In this document: one piece after another, positions 6,399 to 6,938 of the stretch
How the letters are laid out: the number at the start of each line of letters is the position of its first letter
How positions within the stretch are numbered: the first letter of the stretch is position 1
Assembly (NCBI GenBank): GCA_022013395.1
Contig: JAKLQL010000265.1
Location: 1-6,938, forward strand
Direction: 5' to 3'
Source of the DNA: Acetobacterium sp.
GTDB taxonomy: Bacteria > Bacillota > Clostridia > Eubacteriales > Eubacteriaceae
Length of the DNA stretch: 6,938 nucleotides
The notes under the pieces: generated by a model
Seen by the model: the letters and a program-made list of their open reading frames with translations, nothing else
Databases searched by the model: none
Told to the model about the DNA's origin: nothing
Program-made: the position numbers and the translations under genes

Positions 6399-6938
6399 TT
6401 GGGAAACTATAAAGCTGGACTGGAAACAAAGCAGAAGATTTATGTAACGGCAAAACAATTATTCTATGAACAGGGATTCATTAAGACGACCTTGGCAGAA
6501 ATTGCCCAAGAATCGGACACCAATAAGGCCATGGTAGCCTATTATTTTAAAAACAAAAACAACCTGGCACTGGAAATATACAATGAATATATGGTTGCCA
6601 ATAAAGTCAGAACCCAAAATTCCATCAATGAGAAATTTCCAGGTTGCAATGTTGTTTTGAAAACAGCAATAGAATACCGAGTTCAAAATCGCAATTGCCG
6701 ATTGAATCGACATTTGAATCAGTTTTATCATGAACTGTGTGATACAAATATTTTGATGAAAAACGAAAGTGCTTCGGTCGGCTTTGTTGAAAATATCAAT
6801 CGTTCTTATAAACTTGGACTTGAGCGGCTAGAGGTAAAGGCACTGGCACTGGCAAATCTTGCTGTGGTTCATGGACTCCACGTTTCGCGAGATGATGGTT
6901 ATTTAGATTGCAGTAGCGAATATCTGGCCGAGTTAGAA
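6399..6938 (+). CDS. TetR/AcrR-family transcriptional regulator, 3' end missing
   Basis: An open frame of 180 codons starts at TTG and reaches the window edge without a stop. Residues about 10-57 form a typical TetR N-terminal DNA-binding domain: KQKIYVTAKQLFYEQGF leads into the helix-turn-helix TTLAEIAQESDTNKAMVAYYF, then KNKNNLALEIYNEY. The rest should be the helical ligand-binding and dimerisation domain, which is too variable to predict a ligand; it has cysteines at 83, 100, 114 and 171. Such proteins are usually dimeric repressors of a nearby gene, but the likely target lies outside the window. It follows polC on the same strand after 111 bases, probably as a separate unit. Base composition is lower in GC (133 of 360 bases, 37%, at 6541-6900) than polC (177 of 360, 49%, at 4621-4980), which may indicate accessory origin or only weaker codon selection. 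Confidence 0.88.
   Translation, partial: MGNYKAGLETKQKIYVTAKQLFYEQGFIKTTLAEIAQESDTNKAMVAYYFKNKNNLALEIYNEYMVANKVRTQNSINEKFPGCNVVLKTAIEYRVQNRNCRLNRHLNQFYHELCDTNILMKNESASVGFVENINRSYKLGLERLEVKALALANLAVVHGLHVSRDDGYLDCSSEYLAELE

Noticed and set aside
6459..6731. 90-codon open frame on the minus strand over the TetR gene
   Set aside because: The sense frame encodes a clear TetR DNA-binding domain; the antisense frame shows nothing recognisable.

Overview
This window looks like part of a chromosomal housekeeping locus from a Gram-positive (Firmicutes) bacterium, most likely a member of the Clostridia. The main pointer is a full-length replicative DNA polymerase of the PolC type (PHP domain split by a proofreading exonuclease), which is typical of low-GC Gram-positives and relatives. 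Gene order cdsA-rseP-ispG-polC is the clostridial version of a conserved envelope/isoprenoid/replication block (Bacillus has proS where ispG sits here). GC is moderate (about 49% in a hand-counted 360-base piece of polC, 37% in a 360-base piece of the last gene). A narrower guess, such as the Eubacterium/Acetobacterium group, is inference only.

Layout: all genes are on the + strand. Bases 1-140 hold the 3' end of cdsA (CDP-diacylglycerol synthase). Then come rseP (149-943), ispG (953-2017) and polC (2028-6287), separated by only 8, 9 and 10 bases. At each junction the ribosome binding site overlaps the upstream stop codon, so the four genes are almost certainly one translationally coupled operon. 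After polC there is a 111-base gap without a clear terminator. A TetR-family regulator then starts at 6399 and runs off the right edge.

How the genes work together: CdsA makes the activated phospholipid precursor, RseP is an intramembrane protease acting on membrane-anchored substrates, IspG performs the penultimate step of MEP-pathway isoprenoid synthesis (needed for undecaprenyl carriers), and PolC replicates the chromosome. They are linked by shared expression during growth rather than by a common reaction. The TetR gene is probably a separate transcription unit with an unknown target.

The genes are ordinary families. I see no phage, transposon, CRISPR, RNA gene or obvious new system. The details worth a second look are: an RseP that lacks the PDZ domain, the absence of dxr from its usual slot between cdsA and rseP, a perfect 14-bp inverted repeat with T-tract (terminator-like) inside the first 110 bases of polC, and the fact that all four visible gene starts use TTG or GTG.
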